Shown here one piece after another: positions 28,115 to 36,870 of a DNA stretch of 64,000 nucleotides. Positions within the stretch are counted from its first letter, which is position 1; each line of letters opens with the position of its first letter. A program made the translations under genes and the position numbers. The notes under the pieces were generated by a model that was not told the DNA's origin, did no database searches, and saw only the letters and a list, made by a program, of their open reading frames with translations. The stretch is from Amycolatopsis sp. cg9 (GTDB lineage: Bacteria; Actinomycetota; Actinomycetes; Mycobacteriales; Pseudonocardiaceae), in contig NZ_CP166850.1 in NCBI RefSeq assembly GCF_041346945.1, forward strand, positions 7,610,501 through 7,674,500, given 5' to 3'.

Positions 28115-28954
28115 TCACGCTCCACGATCGGCCCACTCCGGCAGCCGGACGCCGTGCAGGCCGCCGTAGGCCGCGCGCGCCGGCGGGACCCAGCCTGCCA
28201 GCAGGTCCGCGCGTGGTCTGGTCACCTCGACGCCGATCGGGTGGCAGGTGTCGATCGGATCGCGTGCGCCCGGGCCCCAGAGCGGGACGGACAGGTCACC
28301 GCCCGGGCACGTCGACAGCGCGCACAGCAGGTCGACCTCGGCGAAGAACTCGAAGAAGTCGCCCGGGCGGGCGGGGCACGCCTTCATGAAGTACCGGTCG
28401 TCGCCGGTGAGCCCGGTGCACTGGAAGACGTTGAGGACGTCGTGCACGTCGAACTCGGTCAGCCCGAACGGCGCGACCGCGCGGACGAGGTTCGAGTGGC
28501 AGTGGAAGTCGAAGTCCTCGCCGGTGAGCAGGCGGTTGACGTACGGGTCGCAGCGGGTGCCCAGCAGGTCGTGGACGCGGCCGCCGTCGCCGTCTTCGCC
28601 GTGGTGCTCGAGGGTGTCGGCGGTGATCGTCGCCAGCGGGCGCAGGAACGGCAGCGTCGACCACAGCCGGTCGAACGTGCTGACGTGCGCGCGCTGGAGC
28701 TGGCGGGTGCGGGCCGCCCAGAAGCGTTCGCGGGGGTCGTCGGCGTGCCACAGGTTGAGGTCGCCGACCTGCGGGCCGTCGACGGTGCTGAGCCGGCACA
28801 GGTGACCCTTCGGCACCCGCCACGCGCGGCCGGAGCGAATGGGGACCTCGAAGGCGTCGACCCGCACCCGGCCGGGCTCGGTGGCGAGCCGCCGGTAGCA
28901 CGACCGGTCGACTTCGAGGGCGGCGCCTTGGTAGGCGGGCGGGGGTGACCCCAT
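28115..28954 (-). CDS. Urea carboxylase-associated (DUF1989) family protein
   Basis: A 279-residue cytoplasmic protein of the DUF1989 family that accompanies urea carboxylase and is related to aminomethyltransferase-like folds. Recognisable parts are VPKGHLCRLSTVDGPQVGDL, LTGEDFDFHCHSNLVRAVAP and HDVLNVFQCTGLTGDDRYF. AAGGAG lies seven bases before the ATG at 28954. The partner urea amidolyase subunits are not nearby, so it stands alone here. Family members in the urea pathway are thought to handle guanidine or related compounds, but the activity of this one is unknown. Confidence 0.8.
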   Translation of the reverse strand: MGSPPPAYQGAALEVDRSCYRRLATEPGRVRVDAFEVPIRSGRAWRVPKGHLCRLSTVDGPQVGDLNLWHADDPRERFWAARTRQLQRAHVSTFDRLWSTLPFLRPLATITADTLEHHGEDGDGGRVHDLLGTRCDPYVNRLLTGEDFDFHCHSNLVRAVAPFGLTEFDVHDVLNVFQCTGLTGDDRYFMKACPARPGDFFEFFAEVDLLCALSTCPGGDLSVPLWGPGARDPIDTCHPIGVEVTRPRADLLAGWVPPARAAYGGLHGVRLPEWADRGA

Positions 28955-29093
28955 GGGCGTTCTCCTTCGTCGGGTGCGTCCAGGATGCCCTCGATCACGC
29001 ACGGTGGTGTTCGACCACTCGTTCGGCTGCTGGGGCGGCGGCGGTCGGGCTTTTACCGTCGAAGGGCCCTAGTTCGTGGGAGGAGTGAGCGGC

Positions 29094-29885
29094 GTGCTCG
29101 TGGCCCTCCAGCGCACCGGTGACGAGCGTGCCCGGCCGGCCGCGGCGGAGCACCTCGTGGGGTTGCTGCGTTCGTGGGGCCGGGGCCCGGACCACCTGAC
29201 GGGCCTGGCGCTGGCGGGCATCGCCCTGCCGAGCCGGCTCGGCCCCCGGTTCGTCGACGCGCTGGTGTTCACCCGCACCGGGGTGGTGGTGATCGCGGCC
29301 CACGAGCCCGGCCCGGACCCGGGATCGGGGGAGCGGGCGGGCGCGGCGGTCGCGGCGGCGAAGGGCGCCCTCGCCGGGCACGAAGGCGGCCAGTACGTCA
29401 CGGGCCTGGTCGCGGTCGTGCCGGGCCCCGAGCCCCAGTGGCACGAGCCCGCCTCCGTCCCCGGGGTCGCCGTCGTCCTCGCCGACCCGCGGAGCCTGCG
29501 CCGGATCATCGCCCAGCACAACCGCTGGCGGACCGTCTGGTCGGCCGACGACGTCCTCGACGCCTGCTACGCGCTGTCCCTCGCCCACCTGGCCCCGCCC
29601 CGGGCCGCGCTGGTCGCCGACGGGTTCCCGGCACGCCTGCCGCCGGTCCGCTCCCGGCTGCCGGAGCTGCCCGCGGTCGTGCCGGTCCCCGCCGAACCCC
29701 CGCCCGAGGCCGAGGAACCCGGCGAGCCGGTCGCCCCGCTGCCCCGCCGGCCGGGCTCGGCCGTCTTCCCGCGGCCACGGCCGATCCGGCAGGTGCCCTG
29801 GGGGCTTTTGACGGTGCTGGTGCTGCTCGTGACCGCGGGGGTGATCGCCGCGGTGTTCGTCGCGCAGGTCTTCCACGGCTCGTAA
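29094..29885 (+). CDS. NERD-like protein with C-terminal membrane anchor
   Basis: A 263-residue protein. Residues about 20-130 resemble a nuclease-related (NERD) domain: FVDALVFTRTGVVVIAAHEP, the strand-turn-strand of these nucleases, but the expected catalytic D-x-K pair is not clear to me. A proline-rich linker (PAEPPPEAEEPGEPVAPLP) leads to one C-terminal membrane helix (WGLLTVLVLLVTAGVIAAVF), placing the rest in the cytoplasm. GTG 29094 is chosen because GGGAGGAG lies about nine bases upstream; GTG 29085 is an alternative. Function unknown; it could be an inactive or altered nuclease tethered to the membrane. Confidence 0.6.
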   Translation: MLVALQRTGDERARPAAAEHLVGLLRSWGRGPDHLTGLALAGIALPSRLGPRFVDALVFTRTGVVVIAAHEPGPDPGSGERAGAAVAAAKGALAGHEGGQYVTGLVAVVPGPEPQWHEPASVPGVAVVLADPRSLRRIIAQHNRWRTVWSADDVLDACYALSLAHLAPPRAALVADGFPARLPPVRSRLPELPAVVPVPAEPPPEAEEPGEPVAPLPRRPGSAVFPRPRPIRQVPWGLLTVLVLLVTAGVIAAVFVAQVFHGS

Positions 29886-29967
29886 AGATCGCGCCACCTA
29901 GGCCATCTGCACCGTTTCCCCGCGGCGTCCGCTGGGCACCTCCCGGTAGACGTGAAAGGGGTTCACG

Positions 29968-30624
29968 ATGCCGCGCACCCGAGCGCTCGTCCTGCTGGCC
30001 GTCCTGACCGGCGCCGCCCTCACCGGCTGCAAGGTGCCCGACGAGCTGGCGTCCGGCGCCCAGCCCTCCGGAACGGCCCCCGCCCCGCCGGTCGCGCCCG
30101 CCGAGGCGCGGGCGCAGCTGGGCCAGCTCAAGGTCGCCGTGCGCGGCACCATGGACGGCTACAGCCGCGAGAAGTTCCCGCACTGGGACAAGGTCGACGG
30201 CGCCTGCGACACCCGCGAAGAGGTGCTCAAGCGCGACGGCAAGGACGTCACCACGAACGCCGACTGCGCGGCCAAGTCCGGCACCTGGGTCAGCCAGTAC
30301 GACGGCGAGACCTGGCACAAGGCGTCCGATGTGGACATCGACCACATGGTGCCGCTCGGCCAGGCCTGGGTCAGCGGCGCGAAGTCGTGGACCCAGGAGC
30401 GCCGCGAGCAGTTCGCGAACGACCTCGTCCGCCCGCAGCTGCACGCGGTCACCGACAACCTCAACGAGCAGAAGAGCGACAAGGCCCCGGACCAGTGGAA
30501 GCCGCCGCTCGTCGCGTACTGGTGCACCTACGCCACCGACTGGATCGTCGTGAAGCGCAACTACGGCCTGACGATCACCGTCCCGGAGAAGACGGCACTG
30601 GAGTCGATGCTGCAGCACTGCTAA
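29968..30624 (+). CDS. HNH endonuclease-family (DUF1524-like) lipoprotein
   Basis: A 218-residue protein with a lipoprotein signal (VLLAVLTGAALTGC; lipobox Cys at residue 21). The mature part has the secreted HNH-nuclease layout: DIDHMVPLGQAW with the metal-coordinating His, HAVTDNLNEQKSDKAPDQWK with the second Asn/Lys region, and WCTYATDWIVVKRNYGLTI. Two Cys residues (CDTREEV, CAAKSGTW) may form a disulphide, and CTY is the third. It should act outside the membrane on DNA or another phosphodiester. The ATG at 29968 is supported by GAAAGGGG upstream. The stop overlaps the convergent kinase gene by four bases. Confidence 0.85.
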   Translation: MPRTRALVLLAVLTGAALTGCKVPDELASGAQPSGTAPAPPVAPAEARAQLGQLKVAVRGTMDGYSREKFPHWDKVDGACDTREEVLKRDGKDVTTNADCAAKSGTWVSQYDGETWHKASDVDIDHMVPLGQAWVSGAKSWTQERREQFANDLVRPQLHAVTDNLNEQKSDKAPDQWKPPLVAYWCTYATDWIVVKRNYGLTITVPEKTALESMLQHC

Positions 30625-31388
30625 CGCAGCGACCGCGCCGCCGCCAGCGCCTGCCCGGCGTAGGACCGTCCGAACAGGACGGTGTGCACGAGCAGCGGGA
30701 ACAGCTGGTGCAGCCCGATCCGCTCCGCCCAGCCGGCGGCCAGCGGGGTTTCCTCCTGGTACGCGGCGAGGACGCGGCCGAGGTGCGGGCAGCCGAACAG
30801 GTGCAGCATCGCCAGGTCCGTCTCGCGGTGCCCGCCGTGCGCGGCCGGGTCGATCAGCCACGCTTCCTCGCCGTCCCACAGGACGTTGCCGTTCCACAGG
30901 TCGCCGTGCAGCCGGGACGGCGGCTCGGCCGGCGACGGGATCCGGGCGCAGGCGCGCTCGAACACCGCGGCCTCGGCCGGGCCGAACGTGCCCGCGTCGA
31001 CCGCCAGCCGGACGTAGGGCAGCACCCGGTGCGAGGCGTACCAGGACGCCCAGTCCTCGCCGGGGACGTTCGCCATCGGGGCCCGGCCGATCCACGCTTC
31101 GGCGGGCCCGTCCGGGGGAGCGGCGCCGAACGCCGGTGCGCCGGCCGCGTGGAGCCGCGCGAGCCCGCGCCCGAACCGCTCGGCCGCCGCCGCGGTCGGG
31201 CGTCCGGCCGGAACGCGGTCGAGGACGAGCTGTTCGTCGTCGTGGCTGTGCACCACCGGCACCGGGACCGCGTCCGCCGCGGCCAGCCAGCGCAGCCCCG
31301 CGGCCTCGGCGGCGGTCGCACCGGGCGCGTGCCCCGGCTTGACCACCACCACGCGGCCGTCGTCGAGAACGGCTTCGCGGATGCTCAT
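30621..31388 (-). CDS. Fructosamine kinase family protein
   Basis: A 255-residue kinase of the fructosamine-3-kinase/aminoglycoside phosphotransferase group. LHGDLWNGNVLW holds the catalytic Asp and Asn and EEAWLIDPAAHGGHRETDLA the metal-binding DPA region. RLHAAGAPAFGA is the conserved helix-loop. It may deglycate proteins by phosphorylating fructosamines, or phosphorylate a related amino sugar. ATG 31388 is preferred over GTG 31397; neither has a strong ribosome site. It converges with the HNH lipoprotein gene. No operon partner is evident. Confidence 0.85.
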   Translation of the reverse strand: MSIREAVLDDGRVVVVKPGHAPGATAAEAAGLRWLAAADAVPVPVVHSHDDEQLVLDRVPAGRPTAAAAERFGRGLARLHAAGAPAFGAAPPDGPAEAWIGRAPMANVPGEDWASWYASHRVLPYVRLAVDAGTFGPAEAAVFERACARIPSPAEPPSRLHGDLWNGNVLWDGEEAWLIDPAAHGGHRETDLAMLHLFGCPHLGRVLAAYQEETPLAAGWAERIGLHQLFPLLVHTVLFGRSYAGQALAAARSLR

Positions 31389-31443
31389 GTCCCGCACCGT
31401 ACCGGCGCGCTACCGTAGTCGCCGGAGACAGGGGGAACGACAG

Positions 31444-31800
31444 GTGACGGTCACGGTCCGGAAGTTCGAACGGCTGCTCGGCGGGCTCGCGGAGGTCGAG
31501 CGGTCCGAAGCGCGCGACTACTCGTCGTTCAGCGTGCGCGGCAAGCGGTTCGGCTACTTCTGGCCGCGGACCCGGACCGTCGGGCTCAAGCAGGAAATCT
31601 CAGAGCAGCTGGCACTCGTCGCGGAACGCCCGGACGTCTTCGAAGCCCAGTTCACCGCCGGTGGGTTCGGCTGGGTCGTGGTGTACCTCGACCGCGTCGA
31701 CGCCGACGAGCTGGCCGAACTCCTCTACGAAGCCTGGCGGCTGTCGGCGCCCGAGGAGCTCGTCGCGGAGACACCCTTCACCAGGACCGCCCGCGCGTAG
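31444..31800 (+). CDS. MmcQ/YjbR-like protein
   Basis: A 118-residue protein with features of the MmcQ/YjbR double-wing fold: FSVRGKRFGYFWPRTRTVGL, then QFTAGGFGWVVVYLDRVDAD, and a helical end (LAELLYEAWRLSAPEEL). These proteins bind DNA-like ligands in some cases, but the function is generally unknown. GTG 31444 has GGGGGAA about eight bases upstream. The last 76 bases overlap the convergent GNAT gene, an unusually long 3' overlap. Confidence 0.75.
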   Translation: MTVTVRKFERLLGGLAEVERSEARDYSSFSVRGKRFGYFWPRTRTVGLKQEISEQLALVAERPDVFEAQFTAGGFGWVVVYLDRVDADELAELLYEAWRLSAPEELVAETPFTRTARA

Positions 31801-32582
31801 AGCAGATCGAACCCCAGCTGCTGCACGTTCCGCTGCGACCTCGACCCCGGCTGCGTGGTGACCACGGCGAGGTCGCACCCGAGATCGGCCGCGGCCGCGA
31901 GCCGGGCGCGCACCAGCGCCGTCTGCACGCCCCGGCGGCGGTGGGCGGGCAGCGTCGCCGCGGCGCCCAGCTGCGCGATCCCGTCGACGACGCGGAGGCC
32001 GGCGCCGCCGGCGAACTCGCCGTCCCGCTCCGCGGTGAACCGCAGCATCCCCGGCATGTCCCGCAGCGCGTCGAGGATCGTCTCGTGCGGGAAGTCCTCG
32101 TTCGAAGGCAGGCCTTCGGTGTCGGCGACGGTGGACGCGCCGGCGATCCCGGCCAGCCACGTCTCCAGCTCGTCGTCCCCGGAACGCCGGACCCCGTCGG
32201 GGAAATCCGCCGGGCCGACGCGCCGGCCCAGCACGTTCTCGTAGTTCTCCAGCCGGTAGCCGCGCCCGGTCAGGAAGGCGCCGACGGACGCGTCCGCCAG
32301 CTGCGACAGCTCGATCTGCACCGGCGCGCCCAGCTCGGCGAAGGCCGCTTCGACCTCGTCGAGAGCGTCCGGCAGGCCGGCGAAGCCGAGCCCGGCGACC
32401 TTGTTGAACGGCGAGTCCGCCTCGGCGAAACTCGCCACGCCCCCGGCGAGCGGCCGGGCGAAGCCCACCTCGTCGCCCCGGCGGGCGCGGGAGGCGTCGC
32501 TGCTTTCGGCGACCAGCCGCACCTCGGCGCGTTCGATGCGCTCGGCCAGCGCCACGTCGCAGAAAAGCCGTTCCCCGTCCAT
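31725..32582 (-). CDS. GNAT-family N-acetyltransferase
   Basis: A 285-residue protein whose C-terminal half has the GNAT acetyl-CoA pocket: AQLGAAATLPAHRRRGVQTA with the R-x-x-G-x-A motif, then ALVRARLAAAADLGCDLAVV. The first half resembles a degenerate second domain with FNKVAGLGFAGLPDALDEVE. Substrate unknown. ATG 32582 is taken because GTGGGGG lies upstream. The C-terminal tail (VSATSSSGADSRQAS) lies inside the overlap with the convergent MmcQ-like gene and is probably not conserved. Confidence 0.8.
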   Translation of the reverse strand: MDGERLFCDVALAERIERAEVRLVAESSDASRARRGDEVGFARPLAGGVASFAEADSPFNKVAGLGFAGLPDALDEVEAAFAELGAPVQIELSQLADASVGAFLTGRGYRLENYENVLGRRVGPADFPDGVRRSGDDELETWLAGIAGASTVADTEGLPSNEDFPHETILDALRDMPGMLRFTAERDGEFAGGAGLRVVDGIAQLGAAATLPAHRRRGVQTALVRARLAAAADLGCDLAVVTTQPGSRSQRNVQQLGFDLLYARAVLVKGVSATSSSGADSRQAS

Positions 32583-32627
32583 GCCCCCACAGTGGCGGAC
32601 ACGGACGGGGAACTCCAACCGGTTTTC

Positions 32628-34712
32628 TCAGCCCTCCACGCGGTGCGACGCCCAGAACGACGTCAGGTCGGTCGACCCGGCCGCCGCCTGCGCCGCCGCC
32701 TTGAACTCCGCGGTGGTCGACACGCCGTACCAGTGCGACTGCGCGTACGACTTCAGCAGGTTCGCCATCGCCGTGTCGCCGATCAGCCGCCGCAGGTCGT
32801 GCAGCGTGCACTTGCCGTAGTTGTAGACGACCGTCGAGTACCGCGACGAATGCGCGTCCCAGTAGGCCATCGAGTTGGTCAGCTTCTCCGCGCTCGACTG
32901 CCAGGTGATGCCGCAGCCGCTGCCGGTGACCCCGCGGTAGAGGTCGGTGGCGTAGTCGGTGAAGCTCTCGTCCAGCCACGGCGAGGTGTACTCGTCGTCG
33001 CCGACGATCCCGTAGAACCACTGGTGCGCCAGCTCGTGCGGGAGCGCCGTGGTGGACACGAGGTCGAGCACGAAGCCCGGGTACTCCATGCCGCCGAACC
33101 AGAAGTTGTTGTCCAGCACCACGTCCACCTCGCCGTACGGGTAGTCGCCGAAGCGGCCCGAGTGGACGTCGATGGAGTCGGCGGCCAGGCTCAGCATCTG
33201 GTTGGCGCTGCTGGTGGAGATCCCGCTGACCGAGTAGACGTTCACCCGCACGCCCTTGCCGGACGTCGTGGTGATCTTCGCGAACGGCCCGGCGGCCCAC
33301 GCGAAGTCGCGGACCTTCGCCGCGGTCGCGTGCGTGGTCGTCGTGCTGCCGCTGGTCGTTTCGGTCGAGGAGCCGGTGGCCGGGGTCAGCAGCGACGTCG
33401 GGTGCACGAGCGTGACGTCGAAGTCGCTGATCACCGTGTAGAACGACTCGCCATTGTTGGTGTAGGGGTCGAGGTGCCAGCCGGCGCCGTCGCGGACCGC
33501 GAGCACCGGCAGCGCGTTGCCGATCATGTTGTACGCGCCGTCGTGGCCGAACCGGTCGGCGCCGCTGGGCACGACGATCTTCAGGTCGAACCCGATGGTC
33601 GCGGACTGGCCCTGCGCCAGCGGTGCGGGCAGCGTGATCTTGAGGGCCGTGCAGTTCACGCTCAGCGCCGACGGCGTGCCGCCGGTGACGTTGGTGACGG
33701 TGATCGGCGTGGTCGGGCAGCTGCCGTGGTAGTTGTCCCAGAGCCGCAGGTAGACCTCGGGCAGCGCGGTCGCGGAGCCGTTGGTGAAGCTGACGCTCTG
33801 GTGGCCGTTCCACGTGTCGCCCGCGGTGTTCGACGTCAGGTTCACCGTGTAGGCGGGGTTGATCGGGGTGCGTGTGGAGTCGGCCGGGGCCGAGCCGATC
33901 GTCCAGGCGAAGGTGGCGCTGCCGCTGTTCCCGGCCGGGTCCTTCGCGGTGACCGTCACCGACGAGGTGCCCGCGGTGGTCGGCGTGCCGGTGATCTTCC
34001 CGGTGCTCGCGCCGATCGTCAGCCCGGCGGGCAGGCCGGTCGCGGTCCAGGTGAGCGCGTCGCCCTGCGGGTCACTGGCCTGGACCTGCAGCGACACGGC
34101 CTGGCCGACGGCGCCGGACTGGGCGCCGGGCGAGGTGACGACCGGGGACTGCGGGTTCTGCGAACCGGTGGTGGTCAGCGAAAAGTCGTCCAGGAGGAAG
34201 TTGGTGGCGAGGCTCGAGTCCTCGGTGCCGGTGACCTTGAGCGTCACCGTCTGGCCCAGGTAGCGCGACACGTCGACCGTGCGCTGGACGTACCCGGTGT
34301 TCTTGTCGAGGTTGGAGTAGCTCGCGAGGGTGTCGGTGCCGACCTGCACGACCAGCTTGTCGTAGGCGGAGCTGGTCGTCGTCTCCTTGGTGTCGATGTG
34401 CGACCACCACGACAGCGCCGCCGACGCGCAGCCCGCGGGCAGCGTCAGCGACTGGGACAGCGTGTCGGTGTGCGTGCTGCCGTAGCCGTCGAGCCAGGCG
34501 TCCATCGTGCCGCCGTGGGCCGGCTCCGCCGTGGTGGCGGCGGAGATGACCCCGCTGGTCTGGGTCCACGGCGTGGTGCCGCTCTCGAACCCGCCGTTGC
34601 CGACGACCTGGTCACCGCAGACCGCCGCGGCCTCGGCCGGCGCGGCGGTGACGACTGTGCCCAGCAGGCCCACGGCCGCTCCGAGCGCAGCAGAAAGCAC
34701 CCTCGATCTCAT
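32628..34712 (-). CDS. Secreted M1-family metallopeptidase
   Basis: A 694-residue secreted protease. A signal peptide (residues 1-29) is followed by a jelly-roll-like carbohydrate or adhesion module (about 30-185), an Ig-like PKD/cadherin segment (QSPVVTSPGAQSGAVGQAVS), and then the M1 body. Substrate-binding GGMEYPGFVLD replaces GAMEN; the zinc site HELAHQWFYG (about 558) and WLDESFTDYA with the third ligand are intact, so it should be an active aminopeptidase or related enzyme outside the cell. No partner genes. Typical of extracellular protein degradation in soil actinomycetes. Confidence 0.9.
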   Translation of the reverse strand: MRSRVLSAALGAAVGLLGTVVTAAPAEAAAVCGDQVVGNGGFESGTTPWTQTSGVISAATTAEPAHGGTMDAWLDGYGSTHTDTLSQSLTLPAGCASAALSWWSHIDTKETTTSSAYDKLVVQVGTDTLASYSNLDKNTGYVQRTVDVSRYLGQTVTLKVTGTEDSSLATNFLLDDFSLTTTGSQNPQSPVVTSPGAQSGAVGQAVSLQVQASDPQGDALTWTATGLPAGLTIGASTGKITGTPTTAGTSSVTVTAKDPAGNSGSATFAWTIGSAPADSTRTPINPAYTVNLTSNTAGDTWNGHQSVSFTNGSATALPEVYLRLWDNYHGSCPTTPITVTNVTGGTPSALSVNCTALKITLPAPLAQGQSATIGFDLKIVVPSGADRFGHDGAYNMIGNALPVLAVRDGAGWHLDPYTNNGESFYTVISDFDVTLVHPTSLLTPATGSSTETTSGSTTTTHATAAKVRDFAWAAGPFAKITTTSGKGVRVNVYSVSGISTSSANQMLSLAADSIDVHSGRFGDYPYGEVDVVLDNNFWFGGMEYPGFVLDLVSTTALPHELAHQWFYGIVGDDEYTSPWLDESFTDYATDLYRGVTGSGCGITWQSSAEKLTNSMAYWDAHSSRYSTVVYNYGKCTLHDLRRLIGDTAMANLLKSYAQSHWYGVSTTAEFKAAAQAAAGSTDLTSFWASHRVEG

Positions 34713-34806
34713 GGGGGAGTCCTTTCGCGGCCCCGTCCGTCGGGGCCACGGAAAAGCGTCCTCCGCGGTCGGGGCGGCAACAACCCGCCATGAGTCGGGT
34801 TCCGGC

Positions 34807-35028
34807 TCAGGCCTGCTGGAGCACGTTCAGCAGGATGAAGAGGAGCACGAGCGCGCCCGCCACGGCGACGACGGCGGAAACCGCCGACCGGATCATCTCC
34901 CCGAAGCCCTTGGCGGTCCGGGCCCGGTAGGCGGAGTAGTTGGCGCGGGCCTCGCGGGCACTGTGGACCCGGCTGCCGACGAGCAGCCCGGCTCCCAGGG
35001 CGAGGAGGACGGCGATGAAAACGGACAC
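34807..35028 (-). CDS. Small two-span membrane protein
   Basis: A 73-residue protein with two membrane helices (VFIAVLLALGAGLLVGSRV and VVAVAGALVLLFILLNVL) joined by a positively charged loop (AREARANYSAYRARTAKGF). I do not recognise the family. GTG 35028 has AAGGGA nine bases upstream. It sits alone between the metallopeptidase and ligase genes, so it is probably transcribed by itself. Confidence 0.65.
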   Translation of the reverse strand: MSVFIAVLLALGAGLLVGSRVHSAREARANYSAYRARTAKGFGEMIRSAVSAVVAVAGALVLLFILLNVLQQA

Positions 35029-35227
35029 GAGCGAATCCCTTCGGAAGGGGGAACGGTGGACGGCCTCTATTCCTAGACCCGACGGACGGCGCGCGCCACG
35101 GCTTTCCGCGGATTCTTTCCGGGCCGGTCGGCCCTGGTGGGACGACTGTCCCGCGTTCTCCGGAAAACGCGGGCCGGCGATCGGCGGTATCCGTCGTTCT
35201 CCCTGCCGGGCAAGGGGAATTCGGTGG

Positions 35228-36814
35228 TCAGTCGCTCGCCGCGAGTCCCTTGTGCTGTTCCCGCAATTCTCGTTTGACGATCTTACCGCTCGGATTCTTG
35301 GGAAGGTGGTCCGTGAATACGACGTACTTGGGGCATTTGTAACCGGCGAGGTGTGACTTCGCGTGGTCGATCACTTGCGCTGCGGTGAGGGTGACGCCTT
35401 CGCGCGGCACGACGGCGGCGGTCACGGCTTCGATCCAGTGTGGATGGCCGATGCCGAACACCGCGGCCTCGGCGACGCCGTCGAGGAGGTAGAGGGCCTC
35501 CTCGACTTCGCGGCTCGCGACGTTTTCGCCGCCGGTCTTGATCATGTCCTTCTTGCGGTCCACGACGGACAGGTAGCCGTCCTCGTCGACGACGCCGAGG
35601 TCGCCGGAGTGGAACCAGCCGGCGCGGAAGGCTTCGGCCGTCTTGTCCTCGTCGCGGTAGTAGCCGAGGGTGGCGTGCGGGCTGCGGTGCACGATCTCGC
35701 CGACCACGCCGGGGGCGACCGGCTCGTCCTCGTCGTCGACGATCCGGGTCTCGACGTTGAGCGACGGCCGCCCGGCCGAACCGGCGCGGTCGAGCTGCTC
35801 GTGCGGGCGCAGGATCGTCGCCAGCGGCGCCATTTCGGTCTGGCCGTAGAAGTTCCAGAGCTCGACGTCCGGCAGCCGGCGGCGCAGTTCGCGCAGCACT
35901 TCGACCGGCATCGCGGAGGCGCCGTAGTAACCCTTTCGCAGGCTGGAGAGGTCGGTGCGGTCGAAATTTTCGTGGCGCAGCAGGGAGATCCACACCGTCG
36001 GCGGCGCGAACAGCTTCGTCGCGCGTTCCCGTTCGACGGCGGCGAGCAGCGCGGCCGGGTCCGGGCCGGGCAGGATCACGCTGGTCGCGCCGAGGTAGAC
36101 GTCGACGGAGAAGAAGCAGTCGAGCTGCGCGCAGTGGTACAGCGGCAGGGAATGCACCTCGACGTCGTCGGCGCTCATGCCGCCGTCGACCACGCACGAG
36201 ACGTACTGCGCGAGCAGGGACCGGCTCGACAGCAGCACGCCCTTCGGCCGCGACTCCGTGCCGGAGGTGTACATGATCCGCAGCGGATCGTCGTCGGCGA
36301 CGAAGACCTCGGGCGCGGTGCCGTCCCCTTCGGACAGCCACCCGTCGACGTCCTCCCACAATCCGCCCGGCCCGATCCGCCCTCGGATTACTTCGTCGAT
36401 TTCGGCCAGTTCGAGCGCCTTTCGCGCGGTCGGCTCGAGCGCGCCCTCGGCGACGAACGCGGCGACCTCGGCGTGGCGGAGGAGGTAGGCGATCTCGTCG
36501 GCACCGAGCATGAAGTTGACCGGCACGAGCAGGACGCCGAGCTTGGCGGTGGCGAAGGCGAGCGCGCCGTACTGCCAGCAGTTGTGGCCGAGCAGCGCGA
36601 GCCGGTCACCCTTGCGCAACCCCCGGGCGGCGAGCGCGTGGGCGAAGCGGTTGGCGGCGGCCTCGAACTCGGCGAAGCTGAACCGCCGCGCCCCATCGAC
36701 GACGGCGACCTTGTCCGGCACCCGCAACGCGGTCCGGCGGAGCAGATCACCGAGCGCGTGCTGCCGAGCCCGGCCGACGAGAGCGGCGGTGCCCTCGGAG
36801 AACGGCTGATCCAT
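35228..36814 (-). CDS. Acyl-CoA synthetase (AMP-binding, long-chain-type)
   Basis: A 528-residue ANL-family ligase. The P-loop-like motif is IMYTSGTESRPKGVLL; the adenylate-binding motif is NFYGQTEMAPL; the hinge and A10 lysine regions are WFHSGDLGVVDEDGYL and NPSGKIVKREL (catalytic Lys near the C-terminus). It should activate a fatty or aromatic carboxylate to its CoA thioester via an acyl-AMP. The sequence is closest in style to long-chain fatty acid or o-succinylbenzoate-type ligases; the substrate is not determined. No beta-oxidation genes adjoin it. The upstream SARP gene is separate and its terminal region is 56 bases away. Confidence 0.9.
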   Translation of the reverse strand: MDQPFSEGTAALVGRARQHALGDLLRRTALRVPDKVAVVDGARRFSFAEFEAAANRFAHALAARGLRKGDRLALLGHNCWQYGALAFATAKLGVLLVPVNFMLGADEIAYLLRHAEVAAFVAEGALEPTARKALELAEIDEVIRGRIGPGGLWEDVDGWLSEGDGTAPEVFVADDDPLRIMYTSGTESRPKGVLLSSRSLLAQYVSCVVDGGMSADDVEVHSLPLYHCAQLDCFFSVDVYLGATSVILPGPDPAALLAAVERERATKLFAPPTVWISLLRHENFDRTDLSSLRKGYYGASAMPVEVLRELRRRLPDVELWNFYGQTEMAPLATILRPHEQLDRAGSAGRPSLNVETRIVDDEDEPVAPGVVGEIVHRSPHATLGYYRDEDKTAEAFRAGWFHSGDLGVVDEDGYLSVVDRKKDMIKTGGENVASREVEEALYLLDGVAEAAVFGIGHPHWIEAVTAAVVPREGVTLTAAQVIDHAKSHLAGYKCPKYVVFTDHLPKNPSGKIVKRELREQHKGLAASD

Positions 36815-36870
36815 CCCGGCAGTCTCGGCCGGGGCGGGCGAACTGGCAAGCCTGCGGGACGTCCCGGGGC

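Noticed and set aside
29968..30624. HNH lipoprotein as a homing or mobile nuclease
   Set aside because: It has a lipoprotein signal, no intron or integration context, and a normal chromosomal setting, so a secreted nuclease is the simpler reading.
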